A stretch of 49,712 bases of DNA from PALSA-612 sp046729255 (GTDB taxonomy: Bacteria; Actinomycetota; Thermoleophilia; Gaiellales; Gaiellaceae): positions 1 to 49,712 of the forward strand of contig JBKPGF010000078.1 of NCBI GenBank assembly GCA_046729255.1, written 5' to 3'. Both the position numbers and the translations under genes were made by a program. The notes beneath the pieces are model-generated. The model was not told the DNA's origin. It worked only from the letters and a program-made list of their open reading frames with translations, and searched no databases. Positions 8,036-16,559 of the stretch are shown here, one piece after another. Every line of letters begins with the position of its first letter. The first letter of the stretch is position 1.

Positions 8036-8961
8036 TGGCCGCCGCTCAGGAGACTGCGGCGCCGATCACGCTTCGCCCGGCGCGCAGACGCTACAGCGAG
8101 GATGTCGTGCGCATCGTCCTGCTCACTTCGGCGTTCGTCTCCGTGGTCACGACGTTCGCGATCATCTTCTCGCTGATCAGGCCGGCGATCGAGTTCTTCT
8201 TCGAGATCTCGCCGTGGGACTTCTTCACGGGCACCACGTGGACGCCGCTCTTCCTGGAAGGCGAGTTCGGCGTCATCCCGCTACTCATGGGCACGCTCGT
8301 CATCACGTTCTGGGCGTGCCTGGTCGCCATCCCCTGCGGCCTCGGCACAGCGATCTATCTCAGCGAGTACGCGAACCCCCGGGTGCGCGCCGTTCTCAAG
8401 CCCGCACTCGAGGTGCTGGCTGGCATTCCGACGGTCGTCTACGGCTACTTCGCGCTGACGTTCTTCACGCCGTTCCTGCGGGACGTCGGCGTGCAGGTGG
8501 AGATCTTCAACGCGCTGTCTGCCGGGCTCGTCATGGGCGTCCTGCTCATACCACTCGTCGCGTCGCTGTCCGAGGACGCGATGTTCGCCGTTCCTCAGGA
8601 TCTCCGTGACGGCGGCTACGCGCTGGGAGCGACGCGACGGCACGTCGCGACGCGCATTGTCGTACCCGCCGCGATCTCGGGCATCGTCGCCAGCTTCGTG
8701 CTCGCCATTTCGCGTGGCATCGGCGAGACGATGATCGTGCTCATCGCGGCCGGCCAGTTCGCCCAGATCTCGACGGATCCCCGCGTGTCGATGGAGACGA
8801 TGACCGCCTTCATCGGGGCGACGGCCCAGGGCGACGTGCCGACGGGGTCGATCGAGTACAAGACGATCTTCGCTGTCGGCCTGACGTTGTTCGCCATTAC
8901 GCTCGTGATGAACATCCTCTCCATCAGGCTCGTGCGGCGGTTCCGGGAGGTGTACGAATGA
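8035..8961 (+). CDS. pstC: Phosphate ABC transporter permease PstC
   Basis: Membrane subunit of 308 residues with about six helices. It pairs with PstA to form the phosphate channel. The EAA-type coupling loop that docks onto PstB reads DGGYALGATRRHVATRIVVPAA (about 199-220), and the AGIPTVVYGYFAL segment is characteristic of PstC. The ATG overlaps the pstS1 stop as TAATG, indicating coupling. The stop overlaps pstA by 4 bp. Confidence 0.95.
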   Translation: MAAAQETAAPITLRPARRRYSEDVVRIVLLTSAFVSVVTTFAIIFSLIRPAIEFFFEISPWDFFTGTTWTPLFLEGEFGVIPLLMGTLVITFWACLVAIPCGLGTAIYLSEYANPRVRAVLKPALEVLAGIPTVVYGYFALTFFTPFLRDVGVQVEIFNALSAGLVMGVLLIPLVASLSEDAMFAVPQDLRDGGYALGATRRHVATRIVVPAAISGIVASFVLAISRGIGETMIVLIAAGQFAQISTDPRVSMETMTAFIGATAQGDVPTGSIEYKTIFAVGLTLFAITLVMNILSIRLVRRFREVYE

Positions 8962-9827
8962 GCACCGCCTCGACGCCGATCGAACGCTCACGGTTCGACA
9001 TCCGCGGGGCCATCTTCTACGTCCTGCTCCTTCTCTCGATGGGCCTCGCACTGCTGACACTCGGGGTGCTCGTCGGCGACGTGCTCAAGGACGGCGCCGG
9101 CTGGGTCACGACGACGCTCCTCTTCGATCCACCCTCGGTCGACCCGAACATCGCAGGCGCCCGGCCGGCGATTCTCGCCACGATCTACCTGGGCATTCTC
9201 GTGCTGCTCTTCACGGTGCCTCTCGGCGTGGCGACCGCGCTCTACCTCGAGGAATACGCCGACAAGGAGCGCTGGTACAACCGTTTCCTCGAGATAAACA
9301 TCCAGAACCTCGCCGGCGTGCCGTCGATCGTCTACGGCATTCTCGGCCTCGCGTTCATCGTCCGCGGCATCGGACTAGGGAGGGTATTGCTGGCGGGCGC
9401 GATCATTCTCACGCTGCTCACGCTGCCGACGGTGATCATCGCCTCCCGCGAAGCGATCCGCGCCGTGCCCGACTCTATCCGTCAGGGCGCTTACGCACTG
9501 GGCGCGACTCAGTGGCAGGTCGTTCGCCGCCAGGTGATTCCAGCTGCCATTCCGGGTATCGCCACCGGCTCGATTCTCGCGCTCTCGCGGGCTATCGGCG
9601 AAACGGCACCGCTCTTGATGATCGGAGCGCTCACGTACGTGTCGTTCGATCCGACGATCCTCGGCGCCTTCACGGCGCTGCCGGTGCAGATCTACAACTG
9701 GATCCGTCAGCCGCAGGCCGAGTTTCGGCTCCTAGCAGCTGGGGCGATCATCGTCCTGCTCGTGATTATGCTCGTGCTGAACTCGATTGCCATCATCGTC
9801 CGTAACCGCTACCAGAAGAGGTGGTGA
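8958..9827 (+). CDS. pstA: Phosphate ABC transporter permease PstA
   Basis: Second permease of the Pst complex, 289 residues with about six helices. Family features are LYLEEYADK, NLAGVPSIVYGILGLA and the coupling loop RQGAYALGATQWQVVRRQVIPAA. The start is the ATG of an ATGA overlap with the pstC stop. The last codons overlap pstB, so the four pst genes form a tightly coupled operon. Confidence 0.95.
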   Translation: MSTASTPIERSRFDIRGAIFYVLLLLSMGLALLTLGVLVGDVLKDGAGWVTTTLLFDPPSVDPNIAGARPAILATIYLGILVLLFTVPLGVATALYLEEYADKERWYNRFLEINIQNLAGVPSIVYGILGLAFIVRGIGLGRVLLAGAIILTLLTLPTVIIASREAIRAVPDSIRQGAYALGATQWQVVRRQVIPAAIPGIATGSILALSRAIGETAPLLMIGALTYVSFDPTILGAFTALPVQIYNWIRQPQAEFRLLAAGAIIVLLVIMLVLNSIAIIVRNRYQKRW

Positions 9828-10663
9828 CGATCTCCAACCCGATCCACTTGGCCGAGCCGGCGGTCGAGCAGCCCCCCTCGAGCCGCCGCGGGGCGATCTT
9901 CCAGGTACGTGATCTCGAGGTCTCGTACAGCGGCAAGCCGGCGGTTCGAGGAATCTCCATGGACATCGCTCCGAACGAGGTGACGGCGATGATCGGCCCC
10001 TCCGGCTGCGGCAAGAGCACGTTCATCCGTTGCTTCAACCGCATGAACGACCTGATCCCGGGTGCGCAGGTGAAGGGCGGGCTCCTGTACCACGGCCTCG
10101 ATCTCTACGGGCCGAAAGTCGACCCGGTCGAGGTGCGCAAGCGCATCGGCATGGTCTTCCAGAAGCCGAACCCGTTCCCCAAGTCGATCTACGACAACGT
10201 CGCCTTCGGGCCGCGGGTCCTCGGCCGCAAGCACGATCTCAACGGCCGTGTCGAGCGGGCGCTACAGCAAGCCGCGCTCTGGGACGAGGTCAAGCACCGG
10301 CTGAAGGCAAGCGCGCTGAGCCTCTCCGGAGGGCAGCAGCAGCGCCTGTGCATCGCCCGCTGCCTCGCCGTCGAGCCCGACGTCATCCTCATGGACGAGC
10401 CCGCATCTGCCCTCGACCCCATCGCGACGACCCGCATCGAGGACCTCATGCAGGACCTCAAGCAGAGCTACGCGATCGTCATCGTCACGCACAACATGCA
10501 GCAGGCGGCGCGCGTTGCCGACATGACGGCGTTCTTCTCGGTCGACGTGGCAGAAGAGGGCGAGCGCACCGGCATCCTCGTCGAGTTCGACCGCACCGAC
10601 AAGATCTTCACGCAACCCTCCGATCAGCGCACCGAGGACTACGTGACGGGACGCTTCGGCTGA
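9821..10663 (+). CDS. pstB: Phosphate ABC transporter ATP-binding protein PstB
   Basis: ATPase of 280 residues that powers phosphate import. Walker A GPSGCGKST spans residues 59-67, the Q-loop is in MVFQKPNPFPKS, the ABC signature is LSGGQQQR, Walker B is VILMDEPASALD and the switch histidine is in VTHNMQQ. These are all canonical for PstB. Two adjacent GTG codons (9821 and 9824) are possible starts. The second gives a GTGA overlap with the pstA stop, while the first sits better behind AAGAG. The difference is a single residue. The stop overlaps the phoU ATG by 1 bp. Confidence 0.96.
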   Translation: MVTISNPIHLAEPAVEQPPSSRRGAIFQVRDLEVSYSGKPAVRGISMDIAPNEVTAMIGPSGCGKSTFIRCFNRMNDLIPGAQVKGGLLYHGLDLYGPKVDPVEVRKRIGMVFQKPNPFPKSIYDNVAFGPRVLGRKHDLNGRVERALQQAALWDEVKHRLKASALSLSGGQQQRLCIARCLAVEPDVILMDEPASALDPIATTRIEDLMQDLKQSYAIVIVTHNMQQAARVADMTAFFSVDVAEEGERTGILVEFDRTDKIFTQPSDQRTEDYVTGRFG

Positions 10664-11343
10664 TGGTCGCGCCGCGAGCATCCTTCCAGGAGGAGCTGGA
10701 CTCTCTCGAAGCTACCCTGCAGGAGGAGTCCGAGCTCGTGCTGCGCTCGCTGCGCGGCGCGATGACCGCCCTGAGGGAACAGGACGCGGAGCTCGCCGAC
10801 GAGGTGATTGCGTTCGACGACGAGGTGGACGCGAGGTACCTCGCGCTCGAGCAGGGAATCGAGTCGCTGCTCGCGCGGCAGACGCCGGTCGCCGTCGACC
10901 TCCGTCTCGTGCTGGCGATCCTCCACATCAACCTCCATCTCGAGCGGATGGCCGATCTGTGCGTCACGATCTCGAAGCTCACGAAGCTCGCCCGCGGGTT
11001 CGAAGGCGACCCGCAGGTGCTCGAGAGCTTCGAGGAGATGGGCCTGCGGGCCGAGGAGATGGTCGGCGTCGCGATGCGGGCGCTCGCGGAACGCGACCTG
11101 GCGGCGGCCGAGTCGCTGCTCGAGCTCGACGAGCTGATCGACCGCGCCAACCGGCGGCTAGTGCGGCACGTGCTCGAAGTCGGCGGTGACGAGCCGAAGC
11201 GCGAGTGGGGGCTGCGCATGATCGTCATCTCGCGCTGTCTCGAGCGCTTCGGCGACCACACCGTGGACATCGGCGAGCAGGTCGCCTATCTCGTCACCGG
11301 CGAGCTGCGCGAGTTCTCGGACGCATCACACGCCGAGGACTGA
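10663..11343 (+). CDS. phoU: Phosphate signalling/regulatory protein PhoU
   Basis: All-helical protein of 226 residues with two PhoU repeats. It is expected to dampen kinase output when the Pst system senses enough phosphate. Conserved features include the acidic metal-site helices DEVDARYLALEQGIE, ILHINLHLERMADLCVTI and VISRCLERFGDHTVDIGEQVAYLVTGE. The ATG lies in a TGATG junction with pstB, so the long upstream extension in this frame (antisense-like arginine-rich residues) is rejected. As the last gene of the pst operon, it likely links transporter state to the soluble kinase at 4424. Confidence 0.94.
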   Translation: MVAPRASFQEELDSLEATLQEESELVLRSLRGAMTALREQDAELADEVIAFDDEVDARYLALEQGIESLLARQTPVAVDLRLVLAILHINLHLERMADLCVTISKLTKLARGFEGDPQVLESFEEMGLRAEEMVGVAMRALAERDLAAAESLLELDELIDRANRRLVRHVLEVGGDEPKREWGLRMIVISRCLERFGDHTVDIGEQVAYLVTGELREFSDASHAED

Positions 11344-11351
11344 ACGGCGCA

Positions 11352-11384
11352 CTTCACCGGACCGTCACCAGAAGGACACCGGCC
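11352..11384 (+). promoter_or_regulatory. PHO box upstream of pstS2
   Basis: Three contiguous 11-mers begin CTTCACC, CGTCACC and GGACACC (11352, 11363, 11374). The third is the weakest. The box sits between phoU and the second pstS, 73 bp before its ATG, implying a separate phosphate-controlled promoter for pstS2. A further half-match (GGACGACC) follows directly. Confidence 0.7.
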
Positions 11385-11457
11385 GGACGACCACACCAAC
11401 GTGCCAAGCCTGGAGACTCGCTGACGAAACAGCCCCTCTCGAAAGCGAGGCACATAC

Positions 11458-12411
11458 ATGCGATTCAGGCGTTCAGCAGGATTGCTGGCGACGGTCTTCG
11501 CCGGCACCGCAGTCGCCGCAGGAACGGTCGGTGCTAGCGGCAGCGCCTTCAGCGGCTCGATCACGGCCGATGGCTCGAGCACGCTCGGCCCCTACGTGAC
11601 GGCAGCCGCCGAAGGGTTCCAGAAGAAGAACCCGAAGGCCCGCGTGACAGTCGGCATCTCGGGGACCGGCGGCGGCTTCACCAGATTCTGCAAGGGCGAG
11701 ACGGACATCTCGAATGCGTCGCGCAAGATCAACCAGACCTCCGCCAGCGAGGCCCCGGCTTGTCGCGCCGCCGGCATTGGCTACATCGCCTTCGCGGTCG
11801 CGAACGACGGTATCTCCATCGCCGTCAACCAGCAGAACACGTGGGCCTCGTGCCTGACGATGGCCGAGCTGAAGAAGATCTGGGAGCCCGGCTCGAAGGT
11901 GAACAACTGGAACGACATCCGGTCGAGCTTCCCGAACCAGAGCCTGCGGCTGTTCGGACCGGGCACCGACTCGGGCACGTTCGACTTCTTCACCGAGCAC
12001 GTCAACGGGCGAGCCCGCGCGAGCCGGACCGACTACCAAGCCTCCGAGGACGATAACGTGCTCGTGCAGGGCGTCGCGGGCGAACGGGGCGGCATGGGCT
12101 ACTTCGGCCTGTCATACGCCATCGCGAACCGGGACAAGCTCAACATCGTCAGCGTGGACAAGGGCAACGGCTGTGTCCAGCCGAACAACCAGACGGTGCA
12201 GAACCGCACGTACCCGATCTCGCGTGGCCTCTTCATGTACGTGAAGAAGGCGTCGTTCAAGCGGCCCGTGGTGCAAGGCTTCGTCGACTACATCCTCAAG
12301 AACGAGAAGACGATCGCCGTCAAGGCGAAGTTCGTTCCGCTGACGCCGGCTCAGCTCAAGAACGCGAAGCGACAGTTCAAGTACGCCGTGCTGAACGCAA
12401 AGAAGACCTAG
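11458..12411 (+). CDS. Second phosphate-binding protein PstS2 (secreted, no lipobox)
   Basis: Paralogue of PstS1, 317 residues. The core segments are nearly the same (ADGSSTLGPYVT, GISGTGGGFTRFCKGETDISNASR, FGPGTDSGTFDFF, ASEDDNVLVQGVAGERGG), including the same four cysteines. The N-terminus is a Sec-type signal (about 1-30) with no lipobox cysteine, so it should be freely secreted or wall-associated rather than lipid-anchored. The protein is much more lysine-rich than PstS1, with a basic C-terminus. The ATG at 11458 follows a CGAGG ribosome-binding site. It has its own PHO box and no permease genes downstream, so it likely shares PstCAB. Confidence 0.9.
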   Translation: MRFRRSAGLLATVFAGTAVAAGTVGASGSAFSGSITADGSSTLGPYVTAAAEGFQKKNPKARVTVGISGTGGGFTRFCKGETDISNASRKINQTSASEAPACRAAGIGYIAFAVANDGISIAVNQQNTWASCLTMAELKKIWEPGSKVNNWNDIRSSFPNQSLRLFGPGTDSGTFDFFTEHVNGRARASRTDYQASEDDNVLVQGVAGERGGMGYFGLSYAIANRDKLNIVSVDKGNGCVQPNNQTVQNRTYPISRGLFMYVKKASFKRPVVQGFVDYILKNEKTIAVKAKFVPLTPAQLKNAKRQFKYAVLNAKKT

Positions 12412-12415
12412 CGCA

Positions 12416-14119
12416 TCACCCTCCCACCGAAGACGAGGGCGGCGAGAGCCGCCCTCGCTCGTTCTCGGCGAGGACGGCGAACACGACGAACGGGAAGAAC
12501 CAGGCGACGTAGAGATAGAACCAGTGCGTGAGCACGATCTCGAAGCCGATGAGCAGCGCAGCCGTCAGCGCCGCCAGCTGCAGCGGCGACTTGCGGCGGG
12601 GGTAGAACGCGAGCGCGGCTGCCCCGGCTAGCAGCAGCACCTGGAGCACGCGCTGCAGTACGTGGAGATCAGGGAGGCCGGCGTGATACTGCCGCCAATC
12701 CCAGAGCGAGAATGGCGACTCGCGGTCGAACTGGTTGACGATCGTACGGTCCCAGAACGTCGACACTGCCTCGAGCGGGTCGGGCTCGAGCAGCAGCACC
12801 CAGAAGGCGGCCAGCGTCGCGGCGACGAAGGCGGCGGCGAAGTACGCCGTCGGCCGCAGCCGGCGCTCTGGGTACGTCGCCCAGAGCGGCGCCACGACGA
12901 GCGGCGCGAACTTCGTCCACGACGCGAGCGCCGCGAAGGCGCCACGCCCCCACGGTGAAGCCGCCAGCCAGAAGCCGAAGATGAGGAGCGCCGGCTGGAT
13001 GGCGTCGTTCGAGCCCGTGCTCGCGACGTACTGCGTGAAGGGAAATGCCGCCCACGCGAACGCGAGGGTCGCCGCCAGACGCCGGTCGCCGTAGCGCAGG
13101 CCGACGAGCACGAGCCCGAGCAGGCATGCGAGGTCGAAGACGATGGCCGTGAATTGCGCAGCGTGCAGGGGGTCGTCTCCCCCGTCCCAGCCGAACATCG
13201 CGTAGCCGGGGAGGTACGCCTCGTAGGCGACGGGCCCATACGTGTCTCCGTGCTCGTTCTGCTTCTCACAGCGCCCGTTGTCCTGCACGTGCAGCACGAC
13301 GCGGCCCTCCCGATCCTCCGGGCCGCAACGCCGCCCCGAGCCCTGGGGAAAGTGCCCGTAGGGCGCCTGACCGTTCGCGATCCGGTGGGCGCCGATCACG
13401 CCCGAGTAGCCGACGTCGATGACCATCGAGTCGCTGAGATCAAGCCCGATCCGGAAGCCGGAGAGGAAGATCGTCGCCGCGACGAGGAGCCACACCGGCC
13501 AGAAGGGGCGTGACGCGGCCGGAGCACGGTTTCGTAGCCCGATCCAGAGCATCCGTCCGAGCAGGTAGAGCAGGACTGGGTACACGAGCGGCACGCTCGT
13601 GAAGATCCGGCCGTCGTTGAAGAACCAGAACGACACGGTGAGCGACACGAGCACGAGCAGGTCGAGGTTGCGTGCCGATCGCAGGCGTCGCAGGTCGGCC
13701 AGGCCGAGCACGAATACCGCGCAGAACCCGAGCCACACCGGGAGGCTGTTGAGGCGCTTGCCGCCGAACACGTGCCCCCCGCCGCGCGCCAGCGGCCACG
13801 CGACCTGTGGGCCTGTCCACGCCGTCTCGACGAGGCCCGACGCGTCGTTCACGCGCCCGAACGCAATCTGTCCGGCAGGCCCCGCCCAGACCTTCACCGT
13901 CCAGTCCCCATAGCGTGGGTCGTACTTTGCGTCGGTGACGAGTTCCTCCTCGGGGTAGCGTCCGACCCAGCCGTGGACGCCGTCGTCGGCGAGGAGGATG
14001 TCGACGGCCCGCTCCTCCGTGAGGCGAGGCGGCGGCAGCGGCGTTGTCTGGCCCCGCGCATCGGGTGTGGCGGCAACCAACGCGAGGAGGACGAGGACGC
14101 CGAGGCAGGCGCGTCTCAA
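12416..14119 (-). CDS. Polytopic membrane protein, GT-C/GT87-like glycosyltransferase candidate
   Basis: The protein has 567 residues. A signal-like helix (about 5-22) precedes an extracytoplasmic stretch to about residue 125, and then ten or more transmembrane helices follow. A conserved-looking loop reads GVIGAHRIANGQAPYGHFP and later GDTYGPVAYEAYLPGY. Loops of this kind (an acidic residue and a YGP motif after the first helices) are common in polyprenol-phosphate-sugar glycosyltransferases of the GT-C fold, including the DUF2029/GT87 group. The start is TTG in a TTGA overlap with the gtrA-like stop. The in-frame extension upstream is antisense-like and rejected. The neighbouring GtrA-like gene supports a role in polyprenyl-linked sugar transfer. 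The exact substrate is unknown. Confidence 0.65.
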   Translation of the reverse strand: MRRACLGVLVLLALVAATPDARGQTTPLPPPRLTEERAVDILLADDGVHGWVGRYPEEELVTDAKYDPRYGDWTVKVWAGPAGQIAFGRVNDASGLVETAWTGPQVAWPLARGGGHVFGGKRLNSLPVWLGFCAVFVLGLADLRRLRSARNLDLLVLVSLTVSFWFFNDGRIFTSVPLVYPVLLYLLGRMLWIGLRNRAPAASRPFWPVWLLVAATIFLSGFRIGLDLSDSMVIDVGYSGVIGAHRIANGQAPYGHFPQGSGRRCGPEDREGRVVLHVQDNGRCEKQNEHGDTYGPVAYEAYLPGYAMFGWDGGDDPLHAAQFTAIVFDLACLLGLVLVGLRYGDRRLAATLAFAWAAFPFTQYVASTGSNDAIQPALLIFGFWLAASPWGRGAFAALASWTKFAPLVVAPLWATYPERRLRPTAYFAAAFVAATLAAFWVLLLEPDPLEAVSTFWDRTIVNQFDRESPFSLWDWRQYHAGLPDLHVLQRVLQVLLLAGAAALAFYPRRKSPLQLAALTAALLIGFEIVLTHWFYLYVAWFFPFVVFAVLAENERGRLSPPSSSVGG

Positions 14120-14559
14120 CGACGCCGGAACGACCAGAGCTTGTTGCCGACGAAGTTCACGGGCGTGACGACGATGATCGCGACCGCCTGCGCCGCCACC
14201 TCGTCCATCCCGAGAGCGACGAGCGTGCGGAGAACGATGAGGTTCGCCGCCAGCGCACACCAGGCGACGATGAAGAAGCGAAGGCCCTGGTAGTAGAAGT
14301 GGCCGCGCTGGCCACGGAACGTCCACGACCGGTTCCAGAGGTAGTTGTTCAGGACCGCGACGCAAAAGGAGAAGACCGCCGCCGGCATGTAGTGGACGTC
14401 GAGGCCGCGCACCAGCAACGCAAAGACCGTGAGGTTGACGACGTAGCCGGTCGCACCGACGAGGCAGAACTTCAGGAGCTGGACCCAGTTGTGCGGACGG
14501 CGCAGCGCCTGCCCCGCGCGCGTGCCGAGCCCCGTCTTTTCCTCTACCACCCTGGCCAC
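14116..14559 (-). CDS. GtrA-like family membrane protein
   Basis: Small protein with four transmembrane helices. The GtrA signature is LLKFCLVGATGYVVNLTVFALL, followed by a helix pair, NNYLWNRSWTFR and a terminal NFVGNKLWSFR. The family is thought to help flip or position polyprenyl-phosphate sugars for a partner glycosyltransferase. I chose the GTG at 14559 (147 residues). A GTG at 14550 is equally possible, and the longer frame would run into the acylphosphatase gene. Its stop overlaps the start of the GT-C-like gene, so the two probably work together. Confidence 0.85.
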   Translation of the reverse strand: MARVVEEKTGLGTRAGQALRRPHNWVQLLKFCLVGATGYVVNLTVFALLVRGLDVHYMPAAVFSFCVAVLNNYLWNRSWTFRGQRGHFYYQGLRFFIVAWCALAANLIVLRTLVALGMDEVAAQAVAIIVVTPVNFVGNKLWSFRRR

Positions 14560-14581
14560 CGCGGCAGCGTACCGGCGTGCC

Positions 14582-14848
14582 CTACCGGACCTCGAAGGCT
14601 CCGTCGCCCGCCGGTGCCTCCCACTCCACGTCGACCGATTCAACTCGAGCACCTGCGGGCCCGTGCTCGCACCAGCGCAGCATCGACCCGATGCGTTCCT
14701 GCTCTCCCTCGAAGACGGCCTCGAGCGTGCCGTCAGGAAGGTTCCGTACCCAACCGACCAGGCCCAGCGAGCGCGCCCGGGCCGCTGCCTCGACTCGGAA
14801 GAACACGCCCTGGACGCGGCCGCGCACGATCACATGGGCGCGAGCCAT
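14582..14848 (-). CDS. acyP: Acylphosphatase
   Basis: Hydrolyses carboxyl-phosphate bonds such as acetyl phosphate. The 88-residue protein has the active-site loop VRGRVQGVFFR with the catalytic arginine, and the catalytic asparagine in VRNLPDGTLEA. Both are at usual spacing. The ATG at 14848 follows GAGGTGGGA at good distance. A longer version from a TTG at 14866 adds six residues and is less likely. The gene lies upstream of gtrA on the same strand. Confidence 0.92.
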   Translation of the reverse strand: MARAHVIVRGRVQGVFFRVEAAARARSLGLVGWVRNLPDGTLEAVFEGEQERIGSMLRWCEHGPAGARVESVDVEWEAPAGDGAFEVR

Positions 14849-14872
14849 TCCCACCTCGACAGTCAAGCAAGC

Positions 14873-14900
14873 GCTGGGGCGGGATCACCCCCGCCCCAGC
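14873..14900 (-). terminator. Strong terminator-like hairpin after the CHRD gene
   Basis: Perfect 11-bp stem GCTGGGGCGGG / CCCGCCCCAGC with a 6-nt loop, 20 bp past the CHRD stop and just before acyP. It is very stable but lacks a T-tract on the minus strand, as is common in GC-rich actinobacteria. Confidence 0.65.
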
Positions 14901-14920
14901 CAACCGAGCTATGTCGCACG

Positions 14921-15409
14921 CTAGTTGTTCGACGCGCCGTGCTCGTCGAGCTGGCCCCGAATGACGCCCGGGCCACACACGTCTGTGTGCACGTTGACGT
15001 AGTAGTTCTGCGGATTGGCGCGGATCGCGGCGAGCAAGGCCGGGTTCGTGAAGGTGCCTGCCCCGATCACACCGTTCTCGGCGCCCGGCGTGAGCGTGAG
15101 AGGCTGGACGACCCCTCCCGGCACACCGAACACTCCAAGGTGTATGTGCGCCGCAACGATGTCGCCCGGCAGGTTGTTGGCCACTAACGTCCACTCGACC
15201 GCGCCGGCCGCTGTGTCGACGACCATGGCCTGGAAGTGACCGCGGGACGCGTTGGTCGCCGGCGCGCAGAGAGGAACCTCATCCTCTGCGGTGAGTACGG
15301 CGTTGAAGCTCGTCGCGGGCGGCTGGCCGCCCGTTGCAACCGAGACCCCGAAGCTCGCCGCAAGCACCGCAGCAGCGAGCACGAGGGAAACAACGAACAT
15401 TCGACTCAT
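14921..15409 (-). CDS. Secreted CHRD-domain protein
   Basis: Protein of 162 residues with a Sec signal peptide (about 1-27) and one CHRD domain. The core shows FNAVLTAEDEVP near the start, then GHFQAMVVD, AAHIHLGVFGVPGGVV and a C-terminal NYYVNVHTDVCGPGVIRGQL. The AHIH and VNVHT motifs are typical of CHRD. CHRD domains occur in animal chordin and in many bacterial exported proteins of unsettled function. The ATG at 15409 has GGGGAGG five bases upstream, so the GTG two codons earlier is rejected. It is monocistronic, with a strong hairpin after the stop. Confidence 0.85.
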   Translation of the reverse strand: MSRMFVVSLVLAAAVLAASFGVSVATGGQPPATSFNAVLTAEDEVPLCAPATNASRGHFQAMVVDTAAGAVEWTLVANNLPGDIVAAHIHLGVFGVPGGVVQPLTLTPGAENGVIGAGTFTNPALLAAIRANPQNYYVNVHTDVCGPGVIRGQLDEHGASNN

Positions 15410-15472
15410 GTGCACCTCCCCTTTCTCCCTCGCAAATTCACGTTTCCCGGGGGGAGCGGGCGGCTAAACCTC

Positions 15473-16552
15473 TCAATTCCCTTCGAGTCGCGCGATTACG
15501 GCCAGCCCGAACTCCGCGGCCCGCGCGCCGTCGATCACGCGGTGATCGAACGTCACGGCGATCGTCCCCATGCGGCGCACGACGACGTCGCCGTCGCGAA
15601 CAGCGGGTCGCTCCGCGACGCGGCCGATGGAGAGGATTGCGACTTCGGGGTGGTTGACGATCGGCGTCGTGAACAGCCCTCCGAGCTTGCCGGCGCTCGT
15701 GACGGTGAAGGTGGAGCCGCGTAGCTCCTCCGGTGTGAGCGCGCCGGCACGACAGCGCTCCGCCAAGGCGGTCAACTCGGCGTGGATCTCGTCGATCGTC
15801 TTCGAGTCGCATTCCTTGACCACCGGCACGATCAGGCCTTGCGGCGTCTGCACGGCGACGCCGATGTCGTAGCGGTCGAGATACACGATGTCGTCGCGTT
15901 CGAGGCGGGCGTTGAGCTCCGGGAAGCGCTGCAGCTCTTCCGCGCACGCCTTCACGACAGTCGCCACGAGCCTGTCAAGCTCCACCTCGCCGAAGTCGCA
16001 CTCCTCGACCCAGGTCACCGGCGGCACCTCGCGATGAGCCCGCGCCATATGCTCGGCGATGACGCGACGAACTCCGCGCAGCGGCTCCCTCCTTCCTTCG
16101 TCGCGCGACGGCCCACCGGCGGCGGCACGAACGTCCTCCTCGGTGATCCGCCCCTGCGGGCCGGTTCCGGCCACGCCCTCCAGGTCGACTCCGAGGTCCT
16201 GTGCGATCTTCCGCACGAGCGGCGTCGCGCGCGCTCGCCCCGCGTCCGGCTTCGCAACTGCCGGCGCTTGACCACTGCGCGCGGCTACTTCCACTGGCTG
16301 CGCCGGGCGCTCACCGTCACCACCGATCGAGACGAGCACCGTGCCCACGGGGACGACCTCGCCTTCACCGACATGGATGCGCGAGACGACACCTGCAGCC
16401 GGCGACGGGATCTCGACGGTGGCCTTGTCGGTCTGGATCTCGACGAGCGGATCGTCCTCGCCGATCTCCTGGCCCTCCGCGACGAGCCAGCGGGCCACCT
16501 CGCCCTCGGTGAGCCCTTCGCCGAGGTCGGGCAGCTTGAAGTCGTAGGCCAT
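15473..16552 (-). CDS. 2-oxoacid dehydrogenase E2 (dihydrolipoyl acyltransferase)
   Basis: Core acyltransferase of a branched-chain 2-oxoacid or pyruvate dehydrogenase complex, 359 residues. The lipoyl domain (1-80) has the lipoylated Lys43 in IQTDKATVEIPSP. The peripheral-subunit-binding domain (about 107-143) reads RATPLVRKIAQDLGVDLEGV, and the catalytic domain ends with the FDHRVIDGARAAEF active site (HxxxD). There is one lipoyl domain only, and the length is on the short side. The ATG at 16552 gives the standard MAYDFKLPDLGEG N-terminus. It is the last gene of the bkd-like operon, and no E3 gene is nearby. Confidence 0.93.
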   Translation of the reverse strand: MAYDFKLPDLGEGLTEGEVARWLVAEGQEIGEDDPLVEIQTDKATVEIPSPAAGVVSRIHVGEGEVVPVGTVLVSIGGDGERPAQPVEVAARSGQAPAVAKPDAGRARATPLVRKIAQDLGVDLEGVAGTGPQGRITEEDVRAAAGGPSRDEGRREPLRGVRRVIAEHMARAHREVPPVTWVEECDFGEVELDRLVATVVKACAEELQRFPELNARLERDDIVYLDRYDIGVAVQTPQGLIVPVVKECDSKTIDEIHAELTALAERCRAGALTPEELRGSTFTVTSAGKLGGLFTTPIVNHPEVAILSIGRVAERPAVRDGDVVVRRMGTIAVTFDHRVIDGARAAEFGLAVIARLEGN

Positions 16553-16559
16553 CGTCAGA

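Noticed and set aside
4401..11384. The 11-nt repeats as a CRISPR array
   Set aside because: The repeats are too short, contiguous without spacers and only three per site. They fit PHO boxes.
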